DNA from: Flavobacterium solisilvae
Lineage (GTDB): Bacteria > Bacteroidota > Bacteroidia > Flavobacteriales > Flavobacteriaceae
NCBI RefSeq assembly: GCF_012911605.1
Contig: NZ_JAAMPT010000206.1
Location: forward strand, 1-64,000
DNA length: 64,000 nt
Direction: 5' to 3'
The translations under genes and the position numbers were made by a program. The notes beneath the pieces are model-generated. The model saw nothing but the letters and a program-made list of their open reading frames with translations. It was not told where the DNA came from and made no database searches. This document shows, in pieces, positions 22,561 through 30,689 of the stretch (position 1 is its first letter; the number at the start of each line of letters is the position of its first letter).

Positions 22561-23703
22561 TTATAATGGCTGATGAGTTTTTTCTATGGCTTCTTGGTAT
22601 AATTTTTCATACAATGGTAAAATATTTTTTATGTCGAATTGTTTTGCCACATCAAGTGCATTGGCTTTAAATGTTGCCAAAGTAGTTTCATTTTCTAAAA
22701 TCTTAATCGCATTTTCGGCCATTTCATCAATGTTACCTACATCGCTTAAATAACCCGAAACTCCGTCAAAATTTACTTCGGGCAAACCTCCAGAATTACT
22801 CGATATAACCGGAACACTCCAAGCCATGGCTTCAAGCGCAGCTAGTCCAAAACTTTCAGTTTCTGATGGTAATAAAAACAAATCAGAATACGATAAGATT
22901 TGATCAATTTCGTTACTATTTCCAAAGAAAATTACTTTGTCTTCAATTCCAAGTTCTGCACATAAATTTTCGGCTTTTACCTTTTCTGGTCCATCGCCAA
23001 CCATCATTAATTTTGCTGGAATTTGTTGCTGAATTTTATAGAAAATCTTGATAATATCGGGAATTCGTTTTACTTTCCTAAAATTACTGATATGCGTAAC
23101 AATTCGTTCTTCTTTCTTTGCCATAACTGAACGTTGACAAGAAATAGCACTTTCATTTCGATGTTTATTCAATTCAATAAAGTTAGGAATAACGTGAATT
23201 TCCTTCTTGATATTAAAAAGTTTATACGTATCATCTTTCAAGCTTTGTGATACCGAAGTCACAACATCCGATTTATTGATACTAAAACTAACCGCTGGTT
23301 TATAAAAGGGATGATTTCCAACCAAAGTGATATCAGTTCCGTGAAGTGTTGTTACCATCGGAATAATAATTCCTTCATCTTTAAGCATTTGCTTTGCCAT
23401 ATAACCTGCATAAGCATGTGGAATGGCGTAATGCACATGAAGTAAGTCGATTTTATACAATTTTACCATATCAACCAATTTGCTCGAAAGTGCCAATTCA
23501 TAAGGTTGATAATGAAACAAAGGATATTCAGGAACGTTTACTTCGTGATAATGAACATTTGGGCTAAGCAATGCTAAACGCACAGGTTGTCTATAGGTTA
23601 TGAAATGAATTTCGTGACCGCGATGAGCTAGTTCAAGACCTAACTCTGTGGCTACAACACCGCTTCCTCCAAAAGTAGGATAACATACAATGGCTATTTT
23701 CAT
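22561..23703 (-). CDS. bshA: N-acetyl-alpha-D-glucosaminyl L-malate synthase
   Basis: A 380-residue GT4 glycosyltransferase that joins GlcNAc from UDP-GlcNAc to L-malate, the first step of bacillithiol synthesis. The BshA-specific N-terminal stretch IVCYPTFGGSGVVATELG is clear, with HFITYRQPVRL, the HVHYAIPHAYAGYMAKQ acceptor loop, TTLHGTDITLVG and the GT4 nucleotide-sugar motif PSETESFGLAALEAMAWSVPVISS. The length equals characterised BshA enzymes. It indicates bacillithiol as a major thiol of the host. bshB and bshC are not in the window. Confidence 0.95.
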   Translation of the reverse strand: MKIAIVCYPTFGGSGVVATELGLELAHRGHEIHFITYRQPVRLALLSPNVHYHEVNVPEYPLFHYQPYELALSSKLVDMVKLYKIDLLHVHYAIPHAYAGYMAKQMLKDEGIIIPMVTTLHGTDITLVGNHPFYKPAVSFSINKSDVVTSVSQSLKDDTYKLFNIKKEIHVIPNFIELNKHRNESAISCQRSVMAKKEERIVTHISNFRKVKRIPDIIKIFYKIQQQIPAKLMMVGDGPEKVKAENLCAELGIEDKVIFFGNSNEIDQILSYSDLFLLPSETESFGLAALEAMAWSVPVISSNSGGLPEVNFDGVSGYLSDVGNIDEMAENAIKILENETTLATFKANALDVAKQFDIKNILPLYEKLYQEAIEKTHQPL

Positions 23704-23789
23704 GATGCTTTTATAATGCTACGAATTTAGGAAATTTATTGGTTTTGGTTGTGCCAAGAATTCGTTAAAAATTTTAATTTGACCAAAAA

Positions 23790-25184
23790 TCAAACCTCAA
23801 CTTTTTTCCATTTTCCTTTTTTGAAATAATAGTAAGCCAATAAAGCCAATACGGTTTCTGCCGTTGGAATAGCGATAAAAGCGCCAAGCGGTCCAAGTTC
23901 AAAGTAAAATGACAACGTTAAAGCTATTGGAATTTGCAATACCCAAAAGCAAAAAATATTGATATAGGTTGGTGTTTTGGTATCACCAGCACCATTTAGT
24001 GCTTGTATCATTACCATTCCAATACCATAAAAAATATAACCCAAACCAATTATTTGCAAGGCCTGACTTCCATAAGCTAAAATAATTGGTTCTTCTGTAA
24101 AAAATCCGATAATGGTTTTTGAAAAAAACACAAATAATAAGGTTACCAAACTCATAAAAGCAACGTTATATTTGGTTGTAAGCAATACACTTTGCTCTGC
24201 TCGTTCGGGCTGTTTTGCTCCTAAATTTTGTCCAACCAAAGTTGCTGCTGCATTACTTAAACCCCAAGCTGGAAGTATAAAGAACACCACATTTCGAATA
24301 GCTATCTGATAACCAGCACTGGCTTCGGTACTTCCAGTTTTTGAAACGATGTAAGTTAGTACAATCCAACTTCCGCTTTGAATAAAAAACTGAAACATAG
24401 CTGGTAATGAAATACCTAACAACGATTTGACGATTTCCCATTTTGGTTTGAAATAACTTTTTACGATTTTAATTGTTCTGTTTTTCCAAAACAAATGATA
24501 ACATTGGTACAAAACTCCCGAACATCTTCCAATTGCTGTTGCCACTGCTGCACCAGTTAATCCGAGTGCTGGAAATGGTCCATAGCCATAAATTAATAAT
24601 GGGCATAAAATAATATTCAGAATACTGGCTAACCAAAGACTTCGCATTGCCATGGCTGCATCGCCAGCACCACGAAAAACTCCATTGATAAGAAACAATA
24701 AAATAATTGCTGGACTACTGGCAAAAATAATTTGGGTAAATGATGTTCCTTGTTGTATCACTTCGGGTTGTGCGCCCATCAATCGTAAAATATCTGAAGC
24801 AAAAAAATAACCCAAAAAAGCAACAACCAACGATATCGCAAAAGAAATCCAAATGGCTTGCGCTCCTGATTCTGAAGCTGCCACAAAATTCTTTTCGCCT
24901 ACACGTCTTGAAACCACTGCTGTTGCTCCAACACTAAGTCCAATTCCAAGGGTGTAAACCAATGAAATTACTGCTTCAGTTAAACCAACGGTTGCTACAG
25001 CTACATCGGCATTAGGCAAATGTCCAACAAAATAAATATCGACTACAGCAAAAACACTTTCCAAACTCAACTCTAGTATCATCGGGATTGATAGTAATAC
25101 AATAGCCGATTTTACACTACCTTCAGTATAATCATGCTCGCCACCTTTTAAAGACTGTTTGAGTAACTCGAAAAATCGTTTCAC
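23790..25184 (-). CDS. MATE-family multidrug/Na+ efflux transporter
   Basis: A 464-residue 12-helix MATE exporter with two homologous halves. Typical features are TEGSVKSAIVLLSIPMILE at the start, GLSVGATAVVSRRVGEK in the first half and ATLVGQNLGAKQPERAEQ in the second. The open frame extends to a TTG at 25208, but that codon lies within a perfect -7 element (25206-25213), so a GTG at 25184 (product starting MKRFFELLKQSL) is preferred. It is a single gene. Substrates are probably cationic drugs or metabolites, not decidable from sequence. Confidence 0.88.
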   Translation of the reverse strand: MKRFFELLKQSLKGGEHDYTEGSVKSAIVLLSIPMILELSLESVFAVVDIYFVGHLPNADVAVATVGLTEAVISLVYTLGIGLSVGATAVVSRRVGEKNFVAASESGAQAIWISFAISLVVAFLGYFFASDILRLMGAQPEVIQQGTSFTQIIFASSPAIILLFLINGVFRGAGDAAMAMRSLWLASILNIILCPLLIYGYGPFPALGLTGAAVATAIGRCSGVLYQCYHLFWKNRTIKIVKSYFKPKWEIVKSLLGISLPAMFQFFIQSGSWIVLTYIVSKTGSTEASAGYQIAIRNVVFFILPAWGLSNAAATLVGQNLGAKQPERAEQSVLLTTKYNVAFMSLVTLLFVFFSKTIIGFFTEEPIILAYGSQALQIIGLGYIFYGIGMVMIQALNGAGDTKTPTYINIFCFWVLQIPIALTLSFYFELGPLGAFIAIPTAETVLALLAYYYFKKGKWKKVEV

Positions 25185-25205
25185 AGTATATAATTTTAGA
25201 AGAAA

Positions 25206-25213
25206 CAAATATA
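25206..25213 (-). promoter_or_regulatory. -7 promoter element of the MATE gene
   Basis: Minus strand TATATTTG, a perfect match 22 bp upstream of the GTG start. It overlaps the alternative TTG, which decides the start. Confidence 0.6.
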
Positions 25214-25350
25214 GTAGAATATGCTTAACCGCGACAAACGCTTTCGTCTGAAACTTTTTATTAATTTATAGGTTAACAATAAAATAAACAATTCGATTAT
25301 TACAAACCATTTTGTTTTTGTACATTTAAAATCCATTAAAAAACATAATT

Positions 25351-25764
25351 ATGAAAAGAAACGCAACAGCCGTTTGGAACGGTACAGGTAAAGAAGGCAA
25401 AGGACATTTAACTACACAAAGTACTGTTTTGAACCAAACTCAATATTCTTTTGGTTCAAGATTTGAAGACGGAATTGGTACTAATCCCGAAGAATTAATT
25501 GCTGCTGCACATGCGGGTTGTTTTTCTATGAAATTAGCTTTTAATCTACAAGCTGCAGGTTTTACGGCAGAAGAATTAAAAACCAACTGTGTTATTGTTT
25601 TGGAAGATGGAACAATTACGCAATCCAACTTACAATTAACAGCAAATGTTCCTGATATTACTGAAGAAAAATTTGCTGAATTAGTTAAAGATGCTGAACA
25701 AAACTGTCCAGTTTCTAAATTATTAAAAGCAACTGTAAGTGTTAGTTATTCTTTGAATAAATAG
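25351..25764 (+). CDS. OsmC-family peroxiredoxin-like protein
   Basis: A 137-residue OsmC/Ohr-fold protein, predicted thiol peroxidase for organic hydroperoxides. The two active cysteines are in AAAHAGCFSMKLAF (about 57) and EQNCPVSKLLKA (about 120). N-terminal Arg/Lys and WNGTGKEGKGHL match the OsmC subgroup rather than Ohr. It acts as a homodimer in the cytoplasm. A near -7 element (TACATTTA) lies 23 bp upstream. It stands alone. Confidence 0.9.
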   Translation: MKRNATAVWNGTGKEGKGHLTTQSTVLNQTQYSFGSRFEDGIGTNPEELIAAAHAGCFSMKLAFNLQAAGFTAEELKTNCVIVLEDGTITQSNLQLTANVPDITEEKFAELVKDAEQNCPVSKLLKATVSVSYSLNK

Positions 25765-25863
25765 TTTTCAGTATTCAAGTATATTGAATAGATTTTTTGA
25801 AGAAGAAACTTGGCTAGAAGATGTTAAATGATTAAAAAGGAATTATAGAAATATTTTTTTAAT

Positions 25864-25871
25864 TATATTTG
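25864..25871 (+). promoter_or_regulatory. -7 promoter element of the His/Cys-repeat lipoprotein gene
   Basis: TATATTTG, a perfect match 25 bp upstream of the ATG at 25896. It contains the alternative TTG start, which is therefore rejected. Confidence 0.6.
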
Positions 25872-25895
25872 ACTTCTTTTAAAAAAATTGAACTT

Positions 25896-26450
25896 ATGAA
25901 AATGAACTCATTATATGGCACATTGCTGTTAGCATGCTTAAGCTTGGTATCTTGTAAAAAGGAAGAAGAAGCCGTAACTACTGTTGATCCTAATAAACAA
26001 ATTATCATCCCAAGAGTTGCGCCAATTCCTAGTGGAACAACTTCGGTACAGCAGCCACAGCAAGTTCAGCAACAGCAAACCATTACGCCAGAACAGTTGC
26101 AACAAATGCAGATGCAACAAATGCAACAGCAAAATGCAGCTGCAAACAATAAAGTTGTAGCGACGAAACCTGGAATGAATCCACCACACGGACAACCAGG
26201 ACATCAATGTGGAATTCCGGTTGGCGCACCATTAAATTCAAAACCTAGCCAAGTTCCAGCTACACCAAAAGTAGGCTCGGCAACAACACAACAGGTTTCT
26301 ATTACTCCGCCAGCAGAAAGCGGTTCCGCAACTCCTGCGATATTAAATCCTGATACTGCAGCAACAGCTACTGCTCCAGGAATGAATCCACCACACGGAC
26401 AACCTGGACACGTTTGTGGAACTCCAGTTGGTTCACCATTACCGAAATAA
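25896..26450 (+). CDS. Lipoprotein with two PGMNPPHGQPGH-x-CG repeats
   Basis: A 184-residue lipoprotein. The lipobox LSLVSC is followed by KKEEE, which resembles the Lys-acidic lipoprotein surface-export signal described in Bacteroidota. A Gln/Pro-rich disordered linker contains runs of QQ and QM. There are two near-identical copies of a His/Cys unit, PGMNPPHGQPGHQCGIPVGAPL and PGMNPPHGQPGHVCGTPVGSPL (each about 22 residues, shown here in pieces: PGMNPPHGQPGH then xCGxPVGxPL). Two His and one Cys per unit suggest metal or thiol chemistry, but no function is established. The ATG is set by the promoter. A terminator follows. Confidence 0.8.
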   Translation: MKMNSLYGTLLLACLSLVSCKKEEEAVTTVDPNKQIIIPRVAPIPSGTTSVQQPQQVQQQQTITPEQLQQMQMQQMQQQNAAANNKVVATKPGMNPPHGQPGHQCGIPVGAPLNSKPSQVPATPKVGSATTQQVSITPPAESGSATPAILNPDTAATATAPGMNPPHGQPGHVCGTPVGSPLPK

Positions 26451-26462
26451 TAAAATTATAAG

Positions 26463-26497
26463 CATAAAAAAAGTCTCCAAATGGAGACTTTTTCATT
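26463..26497 (+). terminator. Rho-independent terminator
   Basis: Hairpin AAAAGTCTCCA/TGGAGACTTTT with a T tract, between the convergent His/Cys lipoprotein and SIMPL genes. It can act for both. Confidence 0.85.
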
Positions 26498-26516
26498 TTG
26501 GTGATAATAACCATTG

Positions 26517-27212
26517 CTAGTCTAATACAAAACTAACATTTACTGTAGCATTGATTTCAATTTCGCCAATGGCTAATGTTTGTCTTGGAGCACTTTCTGC
26601 ATCTGCAGCCATTGCCATCATTGCGCCTTTATACATCGGTTGAGGATAATACACTTGTGAGTTATCCGTAATCAAAAGTGCTTTGCCTACTTTTTGTCCT
26701 AAAACGGAAACATAATCTTCTGCTTTTTGTTTGGCATTCAACATGGCTTTTTTGCGCGCTTCTCTTTCGTGCTCTTCCATTTTAGAAGATTTAAACTCCA
26801 CACCTTGAATTGAATTTACCCCAACATCGTTTAATCCCATCATGATTTCATCATATTTTGATAAATCTTTCAATGTAATGCTGATGTTTTGGCTCGCTTG
26901 GAAGTTGTATTTCTTCTTTTCGTAGTCGTAGTTTTTATGAAGGCTTACGTTATCGGTTTTATAATCGGTAGCCGCAATGCCACTTTTCTTTAAAAACTTA
27001 ATTACTTTATCTACAGTTTCGTCGTTGAGAGTTTTTACTTCTTTAGAGTCTTTACCGGTATTCAAAACCCCAACCGAAATAATGGCTCTGTCTGGAACAA
27101 CTTTAATTTTTCCTTCTCCCGTTACCGAAATTTGAGGAACTTGAGGTTTATGCTCTTGCGCTTGTGTCATAGTCGAAAATACTACTGCTAAAATTAATAC
27201 TATCTTTTTCAT
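26517..27212 (-). CDS. SIMPL domain-containing periplasmic protein
   Basis: A 231-residue exported protein (signal peptide MKKIVLILAVVFSTMTQAQ) with a single SIMPL/DUF541 domain: ISVTGEGKIKVVPDRAIISVGV, KVIKFLKKSGI, then QNISITLKDL and the C-terminal EIEINATVNVSF. Family members are oligomeric envelope proteins linked to stress in several bacteria; a molecular activity is not established. It lies 48 bp downstream of the rhomboid gene on the same strand, possibly in the same transcript. Confidence 0.85.
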   Translation of the reverse strand: MKKIVLILAVVFSTMTQAQEHKPQVPQISVTGEGKIKVVPDRAIISVGVLNTGKDSKEVKTLNDETVDKVIKFLKKSGIAATDYKTDNVSLHKNYDYEKKKYNFQASQNISITLKDLSKYDEIMMGLNDVGVNSIQGVEFKSSKMEEHEREARKKAMLNAKQKAEDYVSVLGQKVGKALLITDNSQVYYPQPMYKGAMMAMAADAESAPRQTLAIGEIEINATVNVSFVLD

Positions 27213-27260
27213 GATATGTTATTTATTGGTTTGTAAAGAATATTTCAAAAGTTGTGCCAA

Positions 27261-27902
27261 TTATAGTTTTCCTGCTTTTGCCATTACAAACAAAATGACA
27301 ATAGGAATGGCTAATAGAATAACCATCAACAAATTATCTTGCAGCAACGAAGGCATTTTTAACAAAGTAATAACATATCCACCAATAGCACCACCAAAAT
27401 GAGCCGTATGTCCAATGTTATCGGTTCTGGATTTCATTCCGTAAATGGAATATAGAAGATATAGAATTCCAAAAATATAAGCTGGCATTGGAATAATCCC
27501 AAATATACCAATAGTCATATCAGGATACATCAAAATAGCGGAATATAAAACTCCTGTTACAGCTCCAGAAGCACCAACCGCTCGATAGCTATATTCATTT
27601 CCATGAAAAACCATAGTCAACAAACTTCCAAATACTAAACTTCCGAGGTAGATAAGTATAAATGAAAAACTACCTAATGTTTGAATTACAATTGGCGCAA
27701 AGAAATAAAGCGTAATCATGTTAAACGCCAAGTGAGGTATATCAGCATGGAGAAAACCTGAAGTTAACATTCTGAATTGTTCGCCAGCACGAATGCTACC
27801 TACATGAAATTGGTATTTCCTGAAGAACATTTCATCATTAAAACCTTTGAAACTAACCACTGCATTAACAATGATTATAAAAAGCATTATAGTATTTTCC
27901 AT
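27261..27902 (-). CDS. Rhomboid-family intramembrane serine protease
   Basis: A 213-residue polytopic membrane protease. The catalytic serine is in the GASGAVTG motif and the catalytic histidine in GHTAHFGGAIGGYV. HADIPHLAFNMITLYFF supplies the conserved HxxxN oxyanion helix. Six helices are predicted. Its stop-start arrangement with the PLP enzyme gene (3 bp gap) indicates co-transcription. The substrate is unknown. Confidence 0.9.
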   Translation of the reverse strand: MENTIMLFIIIVNAVVSFKGFNDEMFFRKYQFHVGSIRAGEQFRMLTSGFLHADIPHLAFNMITLYFFAPIVIQTLGSFSFILIYLGSLVFGSLLTMVFHGNEYSYRAVGASGAVTGVLYSAILMYPDMTIGIFGIIPMPAYIFGILYLLYSIYGMKSRTDNIGHTAHFGGAIGGYVITLLKMPSLLQDNLLMVILLAIPIVILFVMAKAGKL

Positions 27903-27905
27903 AAA

Positions 27906-29387
27906 TTATTTGAACCAAGATTTAACCATTTCTTTTTCGGGTAAGGCATCGTTTTTATGATGGAAATTATTGGTTTTTGCATCATAATTATACTCCGAAG
28001 CCCATTCTTTATGATTTTCTGCTAAAGCAATAATGTTATTGCAAACGTATTCAATCTCTTCATTAGTAGTCGTTGGATGAATGGACATTCTAATCCATCC
28101 TGGTTTTTTTATTAAATCGCCCGAAGTAATTTGACACACTAAATCATGAGATGTTTCTTGGTCAACATGCAAAAGAAAATGCCCATAGGTTCCAGCACAA
28201 CTGCATCCGCCACGAGTTTGAATTCCAAAACGGTCGTTCAACATCTTTACTCCAAGATTATAATGCAAATCATCAATGTAAAAAGAGATTACTCCTAACC
28301 TATCTTTATGTTGATTGGCTAAAATCTTGATATTCGGAATATTTTCCAATCTAGAGAAAACATAGTCAACGATTTCGTGTTCGCGATTTTGAATATTTTC
28401 CACGCCCATTTCTTCTTTCAACTGAATAGCCAAAGCGGTTTTAATCACTTGAAGAAAACCTGGCGTTCCACCATCTTCTCTGTCTTCGATATTATCAATA
28501 TATTTGTGTTCGCCCCAAGGATTTGTCCAACTTACTGTTCCGCCGCCAGGACAATCGGGAACATTATTTTTGTATAAATTTTTATTAAAAAGTAAAACAC
28601 CAGTTGTTCCTGGTCCGCCAAGAAATTTGTGTGGCGAAAAGAAAATAGCGTCCAAATATCGTTCATCATCAGGATGCATATCAATAGCAACATAAGGTCC
28701 AGAACAAGCAAAGTCCACAAAACAAACACCGTTGTTCTCGTGCATTATTTTTGCCACTTCGTGATAAGGTGTTTGAATTCCAGTTACATTGGAACACGAA
28801 GTGATGGAAGCAATTTTAAAACTTCTGTCTTTATATTTTTCTAACGTAGTTTTGAATTTCTCCAAACAAAATAATCCTTCTTCATCACATGGAATTACTT
28901 CTACATCGGCAATTGTTTCTAGCCAAGACGTTTGATTAGAATGATGTTCCATGTGAGAAATTAGAACAATCGGTTTTAATTCTTTAGGTATCTTAGTAAA
29001 CTCTTTTAGATTTTCGGTAACACGTAAACCAAGAATACGTTGTAGTTTATTAACAACTCCTGTCATTCCGGTACCGTCGGTAATTAAAACATCATCATCG
29101 TTGGCATTTACATGTCGCTTGATAATTTTTCTCGCTTCATGATACGCCATCGTCATTGCAGTTCCAGAAATAGTAGTTTCCGTATGAGTGTTGGCAACAA
29201 ATGGTCCAAAAACGTTCATCATTTTTTCCTCAATTGGACGGTATAATCTTCCGCTAGCTGTCCAATCGGTGTAGATTATCTTTTGGTTTCCAAAAGGTGA
29301 TTGAAATTCTTGATTAATTCCGATGATATTTTTTCTGAATTGCTCAAAATAAAGTTCTAGTGTTGTTTTGTTTGCAGTAGCTAACAT
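27906..29387 (-). CDS. Class V aminotransferase-fold PLP enzyme (cysteine desulfurase-like)
   Basis: A 493-residue fold-type I PLP enzyme related to cysteine desulfurases and isopenicillin N epimerase. The Schiff-base lysine is in FFSPHKFLGGPGTTGV, the PLP-binding Asp in VCFVDFACSGPYV, and a Cys-containing loop reads GGCSCAGTYGHFLL, positioned like the desulfurase active-site loop but with two cysteines. It is about 80-90 residues longer than SufS/NifS. It may be a desulfurase, lyase or aminotransferase. It is the first gene of a probable operon with rhomboid and SIMPL, driven by the -7 element at 29407-29414. Confidence 0.82.
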   Translation of the reverse strand: MLATANKTTLELYFEQFRKNIIGINQEFQSPFGNQKIIYTDWTASGRLYRPIEEKMMNVFGPFVANTHTETTISGTAMTMAYHEARKIIKRHVNANDDDVLITDGTGMTGVVNKLQRILGLRVTENLKEFTKIPKELKPIVLISHMEHHSNQTSWLETIADVEVIPCDEEGLFCLEKFKTTLEKYKDRSFKIASITSCSNVTGIQTPYHEVAKIMHENNGVCFVDFACSGPYVAIDMHPDDERYLDAIFFSPHKFLGGPGTTGVLLFNKNLYKNNVPDCPGGGTVSWTNPWGEHKYIDNIEDREDGGTPGFLQVIKTALAIQLKEEMGVENIQNREHEIVDYVFSRLENIPNIKILANQHKDRLGVISFYIDDLHYNLGVKMLNDRFGIQTRGGCSCAGTYGHFLLHVDQETSHDLVCQITSGDLIKKPGWIRMSIHPTTTNEEIEYVCNNIIALAENHKEWASEYNYDAKTNNFHHKNDALPEKEMVKSWFK

Positions 29388-29406
29388 AGTAAAAAAATAT
29401 AGTGCT

Positions 29407-29414
29407 CAAAGATA
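29407..29414 (-). promoter_or_regulatory. -7 promoter element of the PLP enzyme-rhomboid operon
   Basis: Minus strand TATCTTTG, a perfect TAnnTTTG match 20 bp upstream of the ATG. Confidence 0.6.
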
Positions 29415-29475
29415 CATTTTTTTGAATTAAATCGTTTTCGTAATTGGATATTAAACTTTCAAAGTAAACAAGTCA

Positions 29476-30204
29476 TTAGTATAACATTTGAATTTCTTTG
29501 ATGTTAAAAAAAGTAACCGAATCGTCTTCGAGCATTACTTGTAACTTTCCATCATGAGTAACGCCTTGAATAATTCCCATAAAACGGTTGTTGTGAACAT
29601 CTTCAAATGCTAGAGGTTTATCTTTCTTGAAAAGTTTTTCGTGGTATTTATCCCAAAAAACTTGCATTAATTCATCCAACTGCTGATATTTTTCCTGAAT
29701 TTTTTTGGTAATTTCTTCTGCTGTTTCAAAAATATCGTAGTCTTTATTAGTCAAACTTTTTAATGAAGTGGCTTTGGGCAAATGTTCAAAATTAGTTTGG
29801 TTTAGATTTAACCCAATTCCAACAACCGAATCGAAGCTTTCGCCGCTTTTTAAAACATTTTCAATCAATATGCCACCAACTTTCTTAGAATCTGCCATAA
29901 TGTCGTTTGGCCATTTGATGGAAACCTTTTGAATTTCATGCCTTTCTAAAACTTCTAAAACCGCTAACGCTACGACAATATTCCAATCGAATAGCTTTTC
30001 ATTAGCAATCATTACGTTTTTTACCAAAACACTAAAAGTCAAGTTTTTACCAACTTCACTAACCCATTTAGAACCCATTTGTCCGCGACCTTTTGTTTGC
30101 TCATTAGCAACAACAATAGTAAAATTATCTAGCTTTTTTTCTCTTGATAATTGCTTCAAATAGTCGTTTGTAGAATCTATGGCACTGAGTTTGATTATTT
30201 GCAA
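29476..30204 (-). CDS. birA: Biotin--[acetyl-CoA carboxylase] ligase
   Basis: A 242-residue biotin protein ligase, which activates biotin with ATP and attaches it to biotin-dependent carboxylases. Motifs are DSTNDYLKQLS, ANEQTKGRGQMGSKWVSEVGKN (the GRGQ/R biotinyl-AMP loop), KWPNDIMADSKKVGGILIE and GIGLNLNQ. There is no N-terminal helix-turn-helix, so it is a monofunctional (non-repressor) BirA. The best start is a TTG at 30204 because the conserved core begins only six residues later and no in-frame ATG is near. It is divergent from rsfS. Confidence 0.92.
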   Translation of the reverse strand: MQIIKLSAIDSTNDYLKQLSREKKLDNFTIVVANEQTKGRGQMGSKWVSEVGKNLTFSVLVKNVMIANEKLFDWNIVVALAVLEVLERHEIQKVSIKWPNDIMADSKKVGGILIENVLKSGESFDSVVGIGLNLNQTNFEHLPKATSLKSLTNKDYDIFETAEEITKKIQEKYQQLDELMQVFWDKYHEKLFKKDKPLAFEDVHNNRFMGIIQGVTHDGKLQVMLEDDSVTFFNIKEIQMLY

Positions 30205-30270
30205 GGTAATTAAGGTATAAATTAGTATAATTTTAGTATTTGGTTAGGCAAAAATAAGTACAAAATATAA

Positions 30271-30278
30271 TACCTTTG
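30271..30278 (+). promoter_or_regulatory. -7 promoter element of rsfS-ftsH
   Basis: TACCTTTG, a perfect match 22 bp upstream of the rsfS ATG. It overlaps the alternative TTG start at 30276. Confidence 0.6.
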
Positions 30279-30299
30279 CAAATCATAGAAATTTTATAC

Positions 30300-30671
30300 A
30301 TGGCGAAGAAAGAAGCTCAAACCGATGTTTTACTTGCAAACATCATCAAAGGAATAGAAGAAGTTAAAGGAAACGATATTGATATCTTAGACTTAAGAGA
30401 AATAGATACAGCAGTTTGTGATTATTTTATCATCTGCAACGGAAATTCAAATACACAGGTTAACGCCATAGTTAACTCCATCCAAAAATTAGTTTCAAAA
30501 GAATTAAAAGATAAACCTTGGCATGTTGAAGGAACTGATAATGGCGAATGGGTTTTAATGGATTATGTGAACATAGTGGTTCATGTTTTTCAAAAACAAA
30601 TTCGTGAGTTTTACAACATCGAAGGACTTTGGGGTGATGCCAAAATAACATCCGTTCAAACCAATTATTAA
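30300..30671 (+). CDS. rsfS: Ribosome silencing factor
   Basis: A 123-residue RsfS/Iojap protein, which binds ribosomal protein uL14 and blocks subunit joining when nutrients are scarce. Family features are GNDIDILDLREIDTAVCDYFIICNGNS, GTDNGEWVLMDYVNIVVHVF and the terminal FYNIEGLWGDA. The ATG at 30300 is preferred over an upstream TTG that lies inside the -7 element. It is followed 18 bp later by ftsH, the usual Bacteroidota gene order. Confidence 0.93.
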   Translation: MAKKEAQTDVLLANIIKGIEEVKGNDIDILDLREIDTAVCDYFIICNGNSNTQVNAIVNSIQKLVSKELKDKPWHVEGTDNGEWVLMDYVNIVVHVFQKQIREFYNIEGLWGDAKITSVQTNY

Positions 30672-30689
30672 AAAAACGAAAGCAAAAAA

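Noticed and set aside
26080..26150. Gln-rich stretch as a functional prion-like domain
   Set aside because: The QQ/QM run is short and fits a disordered linker in a lipoprotein; no further support.
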